A stretch of DNA of 64,000 nucleotides from Mesaphorura yosii (taxonomy: Eukaryota > Arthropoda > Collembola > Poduromorpha > Tullbergiidae): positions 1 to 64,000 of the forward strand of contig WIXG01000308.1 of assembly GCA_009869945.1 (NCBI GenBank), read 5' to 3'. The position numbers and the translations under genes are program-made. The notes under the pieces are model-generated. The model saw only the letters and a program-made list of their open reading frames with translations. It was not told the DNA's origin and did not search any database. Positions 47,946-62,266 of this stretch are shown here, piece by piece (position 1 is the first letter of the stretch; every line of letters starts with the position of its first letter).

Positions 47946-50900
47946 TGTGCAGACGATACAGTGCATCACTCGGACACACCCATAAAATAATAAAAATTCT
48001 CACAAAACAACGACCAAGCACCAAATGACAACAGCACTAAATATTTAATCACATTTCAGGTTGACAACGTGTTCAGTGTTCAGTGTTTCGCAAGTTCTCA
48101 TTCACAATTCACACATCGTCATGCGCGTTGGCGCGTCAGTGTCTTCTGAAAATGTGCGAGATCTCTCGCATCAAAGTCAATCTCGGGTTTAAAGGACTTC
48201 GTTTCTTGATTCTGGGGTTAGAAACGCCTCATTTTTCGTTTGGAGTCAAAACTTAATCTTTCTTTGCTGTGTTGGAATTATCCAAGCAGAAACTGGCTAT
48301 GAGATGACTCTCAAATTGACCACAAATGTACTAATGAACTACCAACATGATTTCACTTCGGTGACAAGGGCCGCAAGACGAGAAACGTTTCTGTACTGCT
48401 AACGACTTTCACCTTTACGAAATGGCATCAAAGTTCAAGTTCAAGACATGAGCACTTTATTCAAGCTAAAATTGTCAACTCGTCTTTTTGCAGGGGTCCT
48501 AATGACGCTTCTTTCAATTTACAAAAATATTTAATACTGGATAATGGCCTAAAGCCAAGTCCTACGTGTTCTGTTGGACAGTTTTATGGTCTAATCACTT
48601 CACTTGCACTGACTGAGCCACATGGGACCGGACACACGGGACGACGCACAGCAATCAGAGCTCAGCTCGAGCTCAGGTACGGAAGGCAAATACGGTTAAT
48701 GAGGAGAATGGTTGCAGATATTATGCACGAGACGCATTGTCGAGTGATGCGATGATGATGTGATGACATACTTCATTCATACAAAGATAGTGAATGACAT
48801 GTTTTTCATGGCAATTGTTACACTCGCACTAGCAGATAGGGCAGACCGGGAAGACTGAAGTGCTGGAGAACTTAAAGCCAGTCGCTGACCGCTGGTTTCT
48901 TTTGAATGGAGACCGTTGTTTACGAGGCTCCGGCGAGGTTTGTTCGCGATAAGTAAATGTATGCGGGAATGTAACTCGGCTCTTTAATTTGCAATTACCA
49001 GTTGGTTGAATCAATAGAACGAGTCTTCAGAACGTTGGCTGGTGTTGCGCGAAGCAGGTGAGTGGAGACGTTGCAACAACTCTGCTGGCAGGAGAAAGAC
49101 GGTCGTCCTCGTCGATGTCTCACATCAAGTTTTGCAAACGGCTGGTGCACTTTTAGTAATGAATGACACGTTTGGATTGAAGAACAAATTTACACACCTG
49201 TTGAAATAACATCACCACAAGTTAGGACACACTCAAGTTCATACTCTGTACAGTCAAAATAACAATAATAATGCCATTACGACGGCCAGGCGGAGGAACC
49301 AGGACAGAGCAGAGCAGAGTGCTACTTCCAGTTCAACTCCAACATTATCCGTCGCTCATCGCAGTGGCTGACAGTACAGTCATTGAATTGTCATGCCACG
49401 CACACTAATTGAATAAATTCCGGCTATGTTCTGCATCTGCTCTGGCTTCGGCTGTGGCTCGAACCTGAGCAAAGGATGCGCCAACAGCATTGCAATGACA
49501 ATGGCAATTGGCATTGCTCCGTGCACCGCAATGCGTGGTTATTTCCATTTGGGGTTTTATCAACCCGCCTCAGCCTGCCTTTGTGTAGGTGAGTTGTGAT
49601 TAGAGCTGCTAATTGCAAGTCCTATCTGCGCGTTGTGACTGTGCTCTGCTTATTGCATCGCCTTTCTTACCCCAAAAGCAATAATTTCCTCATGGGTCGA
49701 ATTTTTCCACAACACACTAATTACTAATTAGGCTGTAGCATATTTGCTCTGGTCTGGTCTGTGGTGAGCCAATATGCAATTCAATCTGTTCAGAACAACT
49801 TGCCTGAGTGGAAAACTTCCACACGCACTGCTGCGAATGCCCACACAAAATGCACTCGGTCGGTGGAATTTAATATGCTTGATTGAGAATGGAAGAGGCA
49901 CTTTGGTCGGTTCAATATGATTAGGAATTCTTGTGATCAATCAGGCTGTGCGTGGAAAAAGAGACACAGCGTGCCCGGAACATGGAAATGCGAGACTGGC
50001 ACTGCTTCGCTGGAGTATTGTCAACCAGTAGCAGGTTGCGGTGGCAAATGCGCAGGCACACATTCTCAAGCAGCGAGGAAGGCATTAGCATTCGCATTGA
50101 AGTGACTTTAATGTTTATCGTCACAAGTAACAGAAAGAAGTCTTACAAGAGCCACAGTTACAAGATCAAGGCGAGTGCTCTCATGGGCCGCGAACATTAA
50201 CTTGTGATTTGTGTTGCGAAAAAGCGAATGTGCAAGGTTAAGGTCTCAAGCCAACGTGAACGTCCATATTATTCACGAGAAATCAAATTTAAATACGATC
50301 TGAGCTCACATCGTTTCTGTATCTTGACATATGACAGGAATTGTGAGGCAATGACACATTCCAAAATGTCACTTCGAGCAGCGCAACGTACGGATTGACT
50401 TGGCTCTTGGCTGTCAACTGGCGATTAATTCATTCATCCAGAAAAGTTAACGCGTTTGATAATAAAAGAGTGACACGCGTCACGCTTGAAAAGATTCAGT
50501 TCATATGAAAATATTCGCATCTTTCAGTTACTATGTACCAAATTCAATCCAGAAACGCAAGCAAAACATGCGCGTACATCCGATTCTCCAGTTTTCTGGA
50601 AGTGTGAAGCACGAATATGACTCTAACAACCCTACCGTAGAACTGTGAATCGTATGAAATGGCACAACTCCGCTACAATATTGCTGTGCAAAACATGTAC
50701 AAAGCATGTTCTCATTGTCAATGTCATTCAATGAACTCAACACTCTTGCTGTGTTGAAATCGTTTCTAATGAATTTTGGATTCAGTTTTTTCCACATGAC
50801 TTCAATTACTGGGTTAAACCGCCGCGAAACAGCCATCCACTTGCCACAGATGACTTTCCGACTTCACAGACGTCAGTCAGAGGAGCACAAGCTGAGAGGC

Positions 50901-53900
50901 TGGAAGATTACAATGAATTTTGGATGCAATCAAAGTGTGTTGATACTGAATGGAGTATGCATACAAATCAAGGACTGCGCGTCGAGAATTGAGATTGAAG
51001 GTGTAACATAACTAATCATCAACAATATCGAAATGCAAAACACAGTTGCAAAAACTGTACACAAGCAGTTCGTACTAGTTCAAACCCAGCTGCACGTTTT
51101 CTATGCAGAAATCTCCAAGTCAGAGTGCCAATCGGAAAGAATCCATTTTCTATTGAAGTAGAGTTACGAGAGCGTATTCGCCCACTTTACTGCGCCTGTT
51201 GCCCCGTTCCTGCTACTACGCTCTCGTCTGTATCCCATACGTGAGTGAGATTTCAAAGGCAAGAGTTTTACATCAGCGAACGAATGTTGCTATGCTAGCA
51301 AGAATTAATTATGACTAATTTTGTAGATGTAGCATTTGCCATACAAATTTACAACAGCAGCAAGGTGGAGTAGAGTAAAGCACGATCATCTCGCAAACAA
51401 ATGAAAGTTGACCGTGAGACTTTGCGCTTTGAGTCTTTGCTAAATTCACCTTGGCGCGTGCACTTGACTTTGCTAATGGAGGAAGGAAAATCATTAATGA
51501 ACCTACTTCGTCAAGCTTCTTGTGAACGTAATTCAATAAAAGAAGAGTCGTCCTTTATCTTTAGCGTCTAACAAAATTCACGATTCTTGTGCTTTTCCTT
51601 CTGCTTTTATTACAGCTTACGCGAATTCTGATCCTGAACGAAATATTTTGTGCAACGACAATACTGCCAATATCAACTTGACAGTTCCATGATCTCGCAC
51701 GTAAGAATGCCTATAGCACAACTCGTTTAATTTTGAATAGTCCACAAGACTTTAACTGGAAGAAGAGTGGAAAAGTGCTGGACATTTGCTTCGAATTGAC
51801 TGAAGCCACTTGCCGCTACGCTCTGATTTGTTGTATGTTAATTAGACGATTCTCCTTCTGAATCATTTAACCTTTTGAAAGGTTGATATTATTCCAATTT
51901 CCAATGAGCACTGAGTCTGGATGAGTCTTGACCTTGAACATGATACTAGCTTTCCAAACATTCAACATTCTCTTAGCATTTCATATTAAGGCGTAATCGA
52001 AGTCTTTGAAATGAAGTCGAGTGGATTCATTATGATAATGCAGAAATAAATATTCCGAGAGCAAATTAAATGCCTACAAATTGAGCATGCACTGGAGTGA
52101 ACTTTAAAATATGCATTTATGCTGTACGCGTGGTGGAGGCAAAAGTATGGCTTGTTTGGCCAGTTGTTCGATGATTTGAGAGTAAGGCGTTGCTGGAATT
52201 CGCAAATCGTACTCTCAGTTGGAAATGGAATGACAAAAGAAGAAATTCCAGCAATCAGTCCGGCCATCACCATCCTATGCAATTTGAACTCGCCACTTAG
52301 CGAATCATGGAACAATGAAACGTTACGAATAAGATAAATTCCACTATCCTCACACAATCAGCGCCACCATCCTGACTGACGCCTGACTTCTCGGAAAGGT
52401 GATAATTAAAAGCTACACGATCGCTTCATGAAGATATTAACAAATCGAATAAATTTTTCGCTTCCAGTCTGCTTTTTCATTCGAATCTACATACACTCAT
52501 GCACAGTGCCAAGCCCCCACTACGACCACGAAATTACATTAAGAATGTGGCATATTTGAATCGAATTAAAGCCTCGCATGGTTTCGGATTTCGTGATTTA
52601 ACAGGAACTTGTAAACGAGGTTCTATAATTGGAATCGGGCAAAGTATAAGCGTAATTGTAAGCTGGAGAATCGACTCCCATTTCAATTCACCTATGGAGA
52701 CATGAACAGTACGAGTTGGGATGAGAGCACCAATACTCGTACTATGATTTGAATCTAACAACAGCAACACACAAGCAGCTTGAATTAATCATACATTTCG
52801 TAAGCGAGCTATTAAAAGTAATCACTTTACTTTGCTAAACATGCTCGCAATTTCATGAGTGACAAACTACACGCTGTTTATACCTCCTTAACAAAATGAG
52901 TATCTGGGGACGCGCAATTGTGAGGATATTACGGGGACTGATGTTGTTATGTTATTTTCTTCCCACTGGAATGTTAAACTATTCCCTGGGCGCCTGTAAA
53001 CTGATATTGTTGTATCAACGCATCCAACTAATTACAATATGTGACAGCTCTAATTCTAATTACAAGAAAGGCGGACCAATGAAACTTAATTCCATAGTGT
53101 TGGGTTTACCAAGAAGTCCACCACTATCAATTTGAACACAAACTTACTATATTACACTGTATTTGTCAGCTCAGGAAAGTTGAAAAATATAACTCATTAT
53201 TTTTTAATTTATAGATGAACTCAACAGAATCACGCAATGTGAGAAACAGAATACGAAACCGCACTCAAGCCATCGCACAACAAATTGGACATGACCCGCT
53301 CTTTGAATATTAATGGCTTCTGCAAATGATTTCTGTGACCACAAAATCGCAACTGCAGTGGTCGAGTCTCACCAAAAGAGTGCATGCACAATCAGTTAAA
53401 TGAAGTGAATCAATCATAAATAATACTGACGGGTGGAAACGCGGACTGTGTAATTGAACGCGACTAATACGTATGAATAGATGAAAGCCTTACATTTCCC
53501 TCACTCGACCGAAGTTTGACTGTCGGAAAATCAGCGTGTATCTGGAACCACAAAACAAAACCCACAGGGTACTGAATTGAATCACAATTCTTAAAGATCT
53601 TTTCCCACAACGCCAGAGCACATTTACCGTTTGCGGAACCTCCGCAAGCACTTTAAGACAGCCAGCCTGGTTTTACAGATTGAAAGAAAGTTGTGCAAGC
53701 GAGCATTCGCAATATATCATCCATGTACTAAAAATTCATAAAGGTTTATTCTAATGAGACTTCCAAATATGGAGATGCCCGACTACAAGTGTATCAATAA
53801 TGAAGTACGCGCATCTTGAGCGATAAAAAAACCACACAAACACTCGTGAGATTTGCAAAATTGAGACACGGAGAACATCTACAACTTGCCATACAAGAGA

Positions 53901-56702
53901 GAAAAGAAGTGCTTAATTTATCCTCAGGAAACAAGGTTTGCTCGGAAACAATTTTTTATCTTCTCTATTCACTTTGCTCTGCTGTGTTGTTCGCAAGCAA
54001 AGAAGAATTATTGAGTCACAAGACAAGAATGCTATGTACAAGCAATCGGCTTGGCCAGGCTGGTTCATTAGTCTGTTCGGAGTGAAAATGAGACTCAAGA
54101 GATGAGCTTATGAGTGCGGCTGATACTGAGCATAAATTATTGCGGAGAACATGCCCTTGAATATGAAATTAATTATCAATCAAGTAAATTTAAAGACGCA
54201 GTTTCAATCTGAACATTGCGAATCAATTGTAGAAAAGTTCAAATTCGAGGAAACTGTTTTGTTGAGAGGGCGCAACGGGCAGCAATCGCAGCATGCGTTA
54301 GAGAGTACTTTGATCCTGCCTGGATTGTCGTCTGGAATAAGTAGAAATTCATTACTGGAGTAATTGAGAATTCATTTCACGGGAAATATTGATTTACATG
54401 CGAAGTTCTTTGTGCTCGCAGACCGCAGGGCTCGTTTTCGCATGAAAACTGACTAATTCGAGCCACTCTGCGCATGCACATACAAGGTGAGATCGTATCT
54501 CGCAAATTGATTGGATTTTGAGATTTGTTAAGTAGTTCACTACACATGCACACTTGCTCTGAAGAGGAGAGAAACGCGAACATGTAATTGATAAATTGGA
54601 ATGAAAAGACGAGACTTTCTTCTGCCGAGAGTCAAGTCAGAGTCAAGTCAAGACGCATTGAAAGAGATGAGTCTCAGAGGCAGACACTCTAAGCAAACAA
54701 ACAGGCATCTTAAATTACGGCTGACTGACGCGGTGTCCGGAACGGGAAAATCGCATCGGGAAGATGCACATTATAATCCAGTTTGGGAGGAAAATGCTGG
54801 CTTGTGGCAGGAAAAGCCGTGTAAACATGGAAATGAATGAGATTGAGATTCACTCACTTGTCTCTTTCGTCCGTCCTGCATCAACTCCGCATTAATATCT
54901 GCTGCCTTTAATCTTTCCTTTGTGCGGGCACTGTCAATCTCAATCACCAAATCGCGAAAGGCGAAAGCAGCTAAAAAGTCGGGGCTTCTTCTGTTTCTGC
55001 TTCGTCTGCTTTGCTCCTTTGCGATGTCGTTGCCTCAGAAGATTTTCCGATAAACCGTAAACTGGTGTTAACCCACTTTCTGTCCTTACAATAATTTGCA
55101 ATTGTCAAGAAGCGTTGTGTTGCCTCAGTACAGGCACAAGATGTTGCGCACACAAGTGGAAAGCCACAAGCAGAACCACGGCGATAACGACTGGTCGAAG
55201 TTTGGAGCACGACTAAATTGTTGTGCACGTCTGACTGAAGACGATACCTTCAGACTTCAGACTCGAGATGAGCAAACAATTGACTTTTGAGAGAATGAAG
55301 AACACACATGAAGTTTGTCTTGGCGTACTGCGTCGTGTGCTGATGCTCATCACTGACTCAGTTTTGCACACTCGTAATAATGATTATTTGCAAGCGTTAG
55401 TCTTAACAGCTACAGCTTAGCTACCTCTGCTGTTTAGCTCCTTGCTCTGTTATGCTTAGCCACGACTATAAAACCCATTTATAGATTTCTTCTTGCTGCT
55501 TGTGCACTTTGAAATTACTAATTGGATTTGGTATCTCGTTATGCAATGTAATGAAGTGTACACACAACACTGGCCCATATGCACAATAATTATGTGTGTG
55601 ATGTTTTATGACTTTGGCAGAGAATTTTATATTTTTCCTTCTCGTTCGACTTCTGCCATGCAGATGTGCGGCTCTGTGTGTGTGGCACGGTGATAAAGTC
55701 AGTCAAGGCGTCGGTCTCGGTTCCAAGTCAACACAATCTTTCTTCTTTCCTCGTCGCAAATCCAAAGTTAAACGTCTTTCTTGCTAAATCTCACCTACAC
55801 AAAGTGAGCATTTGTCTTGCGGTGGTTTTGTTCGAGTTAGGTTCCTCTTTCCAATTAACTAAAATTAGCAAGCTTGTAGTGATTGGTGCAGGGAACGAAG
55901 CAACAATCTTTCACGCCTCGCTGATGAGCCAAGCGAGGATCAACTGAAGCTTGCTTGAGTCTTGAGAGGGCTTTCTTCCCTTCAGCTCTGAGAATTCACG
56001 CGTTACTCGGTTACTTATCCGTGGAATTATTTGCGTGGTGGCGTCCAAATCTGCACACTCGCAGTGCGTGCGGGCTACAGTTGCAGGTACAAGGGAAACC
56101 GCGACCCAACTCAGCAGCGTCACGACACGGAAAAGGTTAAAGAGCGGGACGAATTGACAGTTTGCACTTCGCAGAGGCAGAATCCTGGTCAGATTGTCGA
56201 ATTAATAGATTTGGATGTGAATTCCTTCCGAACCGCGCGTTGCTGTGCAGAAACAGATCATTCATCATCCAATTCCATTATGTCCACCTTCGTTTCTGGT
56301 TATACTTCTCTGACCGGGGCAAAGTGAAGTATATGATTAACTAACTCATTTTACTCCACCGAATGCGTGTAGACGGTATTATCTCGACCACCACACCGCC
56401 GTACTAACTATATAGTCTGCAAAACAAAGCACACAGGCCACCAACAAACAATTGCCTCATGAGAATGTTCAATGCTTCTCTTTCACAGAGCTGACTACCT
56501 CAATTAGTTCCTTTTTTTGTAATGCTAAATGATGGCTGTAATTATCAGCAAAGTTAGACGCTAGACTCAAGCTCAAGACGAGCGAATATTTTTTAGTGTT
56601 TTTCCTCTCCACCAACGCGGACGCGTTCTTGAACTTCAAACTTCAAACTCCAGCAACCACGCTCGGTTAAAGTCTCATCATCCAGTGCTTGTATTTACAT
56701 AG
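47946..56702. other. Gene-poor region upstream of PKA-C
   Basis: About 8.8 kb with no convincing gene. Short direct repeats occur, such as ggcaggcagtcaggcagc near 47795 and gatgatgatgtgatga near 48755, but there is no transposon signature, tandem array or RNA gene that I can support. It lies 5' of the most distal PKA-C start module, so promoter and enhancer functions are the simplest guess. Confidence 0.4.
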
Positions 56703-56903
56703 CTATTGCAATTCTATTATGCTTCCACTACAACCATAACGCATGGTCTCACGAGCGACGTGTCTATTAGGATCAAAAAGAGAAGAATGAATGCAGAGTC
56801 GGAACGTGTCGCCGCCGTGGCTCCGCTGATTCCACTCCTCCCGCAGCTTCCTTTCGGCCGCATCACGGGCCAATTTTAGCGAGCTTCTCTTGATGCAGTG
56901 GGC
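56703..56903 (-). CDS. Unrecognised coding-like terminal exon
   Basis: After an acceptor (gtacag) the minus strand reads AHCIKRSSLKLARDAAERKL and on through GDTFRLCIHSSLFDPNRH to a TAG, 66 residues, with strongly coding-like GC-third-position codons (CTG CGG GAG GAG TGG). Immediately upstream a segment ending FRREE stops at a GTGAGT donor, leaving a 58-nt intron in phase 0. I do not recognise the family and could not find a start codon. It could be the 3' end of a small gene or a fragment. Confidence 0.3.
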   Translation of the reverse strand, partial: AHCIKRSSLKLARDAAERKLREEWNQRSHGGDTFRLCIHSSLFDPNRHVARETMRYGCSGSIIELQ

Positions 56904-56962
56904 CTGTACATAACTCACCTGTTCGCCCCCACTTCAACACCACGATTGTGACTCGACTCACT

Positions 56963-59900
56963 TCCTCTCTTCGAAACCTGAGAAGCGGCGGTGTCGCGCT
57001 TTACAAAAATATGCCACCTCCATAACACTGGCAATTTCTACGTGAATTATTTGAGCTAATTTGCATCAGAATGGGTGTGACGCAAGCTAATTGGGACTCG
57101 CAGTCCCTGAACCTGTGTAAAGTGATGGCTGGGTCAAGCATACAATGAACGAATGCAATACAATACAAATGCAATGGACCGTGTTCCGACAATCGACTAA
57201 TGAACGTGTCAATGTCATGTCCCTGATGCCTAATGAGTAATGCGCGTGCGTAGCACAACAAAATCCCCCTGCCGAAATCAATTTATGGATAAATCCCTCC
57301 ACGACAAAATCCCTTCCTGACGAAATTATTCCGTCAAAATCCCACCGAACGAGAAGGCTTCAAGGATAGGAGGAAAGATACGTAGATATGTAAGTAAATA
57401 CCTCTGAACTCGGCTACCGGACACTTGCATAAAATGTGTGTAAGTTGTAATTGAAACAGATCGTATTTTCAAATACGGGTTTAGAAATGTTTATTTCTTC
57501 AAGCTGAACAGTGAGTCCAGTGACCAATGATGATGATTGAACTCGGCTTTGAAGGCTCTTAATTTGAAATCATGACAAATCATAACCATGTTAATCTGAG
57601 CCCTTATTCTTTACTAGTTATTGGAGGGATTCTGACGGAGAGATATGTGCTGGAGGGGTTTTGACGGAGGGATTCTGTCACGGATTCATGCACGTGTAGC
57701 TCCGACTCCCTTGCGAATTAAGGAAATGAATGGAAGCTCGTTGCTTCGCGTGCAGCACAGCCTTGACTCGCTACAAATGAAATCAGTATGCGGTTTAATC
57801 AAACCGTTCGCGTTCCACGAGGAGTGGATGTCAAGCGCCGAAACCGCGCTCCCCATTCACTCATCATCAACCATTGCATTGTCAGTCAACTTCACTGAGA
57901 TTGATTTTTGCGTCCTTCTTCTATTCAAAATATTAAAATTCATAGCGTAGGAATGCAGAACCAACAACGAATTCAAACCATTTGTTACAAAGACGGCCCA
58001 CGACAGCAGCACCGTGAGTTAAGGTGTGTCTTGTACATGCGATTTTTAAAAGGTCACGTGATTCTCCTGTCGCGATATATAATTAAACCTGGCTTGTGAT
58101 CTGCTCGTCGACTCTACTTTAGTATTAGCATTAGCTTTGACCGCGTAGCATGACCATTTTACATTGATATTATTTCTTCTGTTTGTCATCTTCAAAGCGG
58201 TAATGGCGAATAAAACCGTAAATTCTATTTTTATGTCTGCATACCTTTTATTATGGACTTCTCGTTGTAGTTGCTTAAAATTTTCCAGGCGCAGTTCTCT
58301 TCCTACTTGCGTACTATGGATTGAAGTGCCAGCCAACAATATAATTGTAATGGTTCAGGTAGTTTCATCTCCAGCTGAAATAAATTATACTGTCGCTGTC
58401 TGTCGGGCGGCACACAGTTGATGGGAATGCGATCTCGTGCAGACTATTTTTATTTTAGTGTCTCGTCATTCTTGGAAACAATAAACGCTACTCCATCCCT
58501 GCCAGATTTTATGCGCTCGTGCTCATATCAAAGTGTGATAATCATACAACGGATTATAAAGCGAAACGGGCTGAAGTTTGAATGTCGTGTATAAAAGCAG
58601 TTTTACAATTAAGGACAGACTGCAATTTCCTTTATGACGATGCGACAATAAACTGCCGAGCACGTTTTGCACTGATGCCATGCAATGCTACCATGCCTCA
58701 TGGAGGACATAACTCTGGTTATTGTCAATCTTTGCTGGACGGATAAGCATGGCTGCTGACCGAATCCCTGTGGAACCAATCCCAAGCAAGACTTCGTAAT
58801 CGTACAGGGTGCTCAGCGCAAAAGATGCCACTTTGCAACTTTTCAAATTCATGCCAAATATTCCAGACAATTTATAGGATACTGATATTGTGCATGAATA
58901 TACACCAGTGTGCGGCCTACTTAGCGCGGGTATCAAGCACTGCCTGGGCTCTCAGCTTGGAGGGTTAGGGATCTTTTCGTGAAAATTCTAGGTCCACTGA
59001 TTTTTAACCCGGCATGAAACGGTCAATTATTTCGTGTATTCTTCGGAACCGAATTTGCACGGCAGAATCCGATAAATTAGACTCTAAACAGCCTCTCGGA
59101 AAACAATTGATCGATGTTTCTTCAGTCTGGCTAGGGCTTGATTGCCTAGAATTCTGTGGTCCAAGTATTCCACTTTCCGGAAGACGTCGCCAAATTTCTT
59201 TAGATCGGCACGCTCCCTCTGGCATGATGGTGACCAATGTTAAAGTAGGAAAAAGTTATGAGCGTTTGAATAAAAAAATAGTGAAAAATTATGTGGCCTG
59301 TTAACTGTGTATAATATCCGTGTTTATGTGACTTAACAGTTGTCAGTAACTTGAGGCAGTGAAACGGCAAAAGCACTGTCAGTAATTGAGAAATTAAATT
59401 TACGTTCTTTGAGAACGTTCCGCACGGCCCAAGTTTCCAAATCTCACGAAGAGCCAACATACGCTCACTTTCGGCTTTTATCATCGGCCGTAAAAGCACC
59501 GACTACATCAGCACTAAAATATTGATGAGCAAGATGTGCATGTGGAGCTAGAAATTTTTAATTGATGACAAGAGATGAGAGCAATACATGCAAAATTAAT
59601 CCTGAAATTGCCAATTTGATTCCTACCAACCCATGGCACATTAATCTAATGATATAGAGCAAGGCAACGAATGGGCGAAAATACTACTGCTTTGAGGATT
59701 ATTTCGAATCTGGCTTGAAGATAGTAATGAGTTGAATTGGCTGAAGAAGGTCATATGAAACTTCTCAAATCCAGGGCAACATGCTTCTGATGAGTTATTG
59801 TATCGTTACCAGCACCCAGTCAAAATCATGAAAAAAGTATTCCATGTTATAATTATATTATCAAAACCCGAAGGCAAAAACTTGAGAAACATTACAGATG

Positions 59901-61300
59901 AATTTGTATCATGCCATAACTAAGAATTATGTTTTGTGTCTCACAAAAGTTTACACAACAGTTCGAGGTCGCGTTTTTTGTTTCTCATGCTTCAACAATT
60001 CTTACTCATACAAAATTAAGGGTTAAGTTCTGATTTGTGAATGCGTATTGAGGCACTACCGGCTAATCTAGCCATTTAATGGCGGCTATTTAAATAAATT
60101 TTCATGTAATTGTTGCATTTCCGGGTCCTGTTGGACAACCAGAGACTGGATTTCAGAAGGGCAAGGATCATGTAATGTAAATTGATAACAATGACAATAA
60201 CACATTTTAAGTTTTGCCGGCCAGCATAGGCGATTATTATGCCAAAAATAGTCAGGAATATGTCAATTAGTCATTCAAAACAAATATTTTTTGTGCATCA
60301 AAAATTGCAAAACATAGATGCACATAAATTCCTCACTCATGACCACGAGGAATGCTTAAACAGAAGGATGCAAAATTCACGTGAGGATGACAAGAAGTTC
60401 TTCTCGTTGGCAAAAAAATATACGCATTTCGCTGTTTCAAGAAAGAGTCATGAGTCTTGTAACTTCAAAATGTGTCTTAACAAATGTTCACGGTGCAGAC
60501 AAGGACGTTTCAATTAACTTTGTGGCGATCACAAGTTTGAGGCTAGTTGGTGTGAGGATTTGTGAAAAGGAAGGTGCTGATTTGTTATTTGTTTAGAGAG
60601 TCTCAATGTCTCTGTGTGACTAGCTTTAAAACGGGCCGATAAATTTGAAATTATAATTTCCAGACGGTTGCAGCATAGTGATAGTAGTGATAATAGATCG
60701 CAGCTAAATTGGAGCACTCGTACGTCATCCGCATGTTTATGAGCACTGAGCACGCCGTGAACAGATGCTACCATTTTGCATTCAAATATGATTGAGACAT
60801 GAGATGATTATCCTGTTTACCTCTCACGAAATTGTTCTGCGAAAGTGTGTGATCAGGCCACCGTTCCAATTGATCCCTTTTGTCTTTACTTTGAAGGCCT
60901 TTCACGTCCTTATCCCATAGTGAATGCGCCCAAACACACGTGAGCCGCAATGACAACTTTCTTGGCCCAGAGGAAGTGGTTTCTCCGTTTTCTATATGCA
61001 AATTAGGCAAAACACAATGCTCTCAGTGTAGGACTCACATTTTGGTTGAACAGTTTTACTAGTATACTGTCTGCTAATTAGATTAGTGCCATAATTAACG
61101 TTGTGGTATCTCATTATCATTGCGTCCCAGTACCAATGCCCAGTGTGAGGTTACAGAAACGCACTTGCGCGACCAATGTAGTGGACCAATTAGAGAAGTA
61201 CGCCAGTCAGACACGGCGGCTGATTCTCTATTGGTGAAAAATCTGATCATTGTTGAAATGAAATAACGCCGACCGCCGCCGGTTCAATAAAATGTATGAC
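56963..61300. other. Gene-poor spacer before the RhoGEF
   Basis: About 4.3 kb of AT-rich DNA with only short overlapping open frames on both strands. Nothing here can be named. Confidence 0.4.
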
Positions 61301-61306
61301 TTTATT
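61301..61306 (-). terminator. Possible poly(A) signal (minus strand) for the RhoGEF
   Basis: TTTATT on the plus strand about 960 nt beyond the RhoGEF stop, giving a roughly 1-kb 3' UTR. Other AT-rich hexamers lie nearer, so this is one option. Confidence 0.3.
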
Positions 61307-62266
61307 AAGTCGCTAATTCTACAAAGTTAAATTGCTTTCTTCCAGCTACTGCATAACACATTCATAGGCAAGATTCTAAGACATCACGAAATCTCTTTTC
61401 TGTTACGGTTACCATTCCTAATTCGCTTCTTGTCGTACGCTGCTGCAACGTTGAGAAACACATCAAAACAAAATCAGTTGTTCATTATCAATTCCATTAA
61501 TGCTCCAATCAAACCATCTCCTTCCAAAATCTCAGTTCCAAAAAATAGTTACGATCATGCGAGCTAAATTCTAGAAAAAATCTATAAATACTAAAACTAT
61601 TCTACGACCTATTCTACGATGCTTTGCTACGAAAGGCGTAAAAAATTATTTCGAAGGTTTCGCCATTCGTTGAACTACGCTGAAAGCATTTGTTAAATCT
61701 AAATAAATAACAGTAACAAAATATACTAAAAATTCCAGACTAAAAGTTTCAGGTAACAAGAAGTTTTTCATTTTTGGAAAATGAGAAAACACGTTCGCTC
61801 GATTTGTATTCTATAGCACTAAGAAATTGTCTTTTAAATTTAGCCTTTGCATTAAATTGTCTTTACTGCTACTACTAAAGAGATGAACTATTATTAAGAT
61901 GTACGAGGAGTTCAGTTTTCCATTTCAATTTCGTTGTACGAACGGACTACAAAAAGCGCGAGGTAGCCGCCCCTGATTACATGCAGAAGTTTCTAACCTT
62001 TGATTCGGTTAGCAGTCACAAACCTTAACTATTCCTTAGCTTCGAATGTAAAACTGTCACGTATGCGCCATCCGATTCGATTCTTGAATTAAGTACTAAG
62101 TGCGTCTAATGTCTAAATGGTACAAGTCTTATGTTTAATACGGAAATGTTAACTGGATCTATCACTTTAGTCGAAAACGAAATTGGTCTTTGCGAGCGAT
62201 ACCCTGCGTATACTAGGCTTTATATTTGCTGTAGAAGGCACCTGTTGGACGGATCAGCTTAAAAAG

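Noticed and set aside
50531-50836. 101-codon minus-strand ATG frame (MAVSRRFNPVIEVMWKKLNP)
   Set aside because: Looked faintly transposase-like, but there are no catalytic motifs, terminal repeats or codon bias, and the other strand is open over the same stretch.
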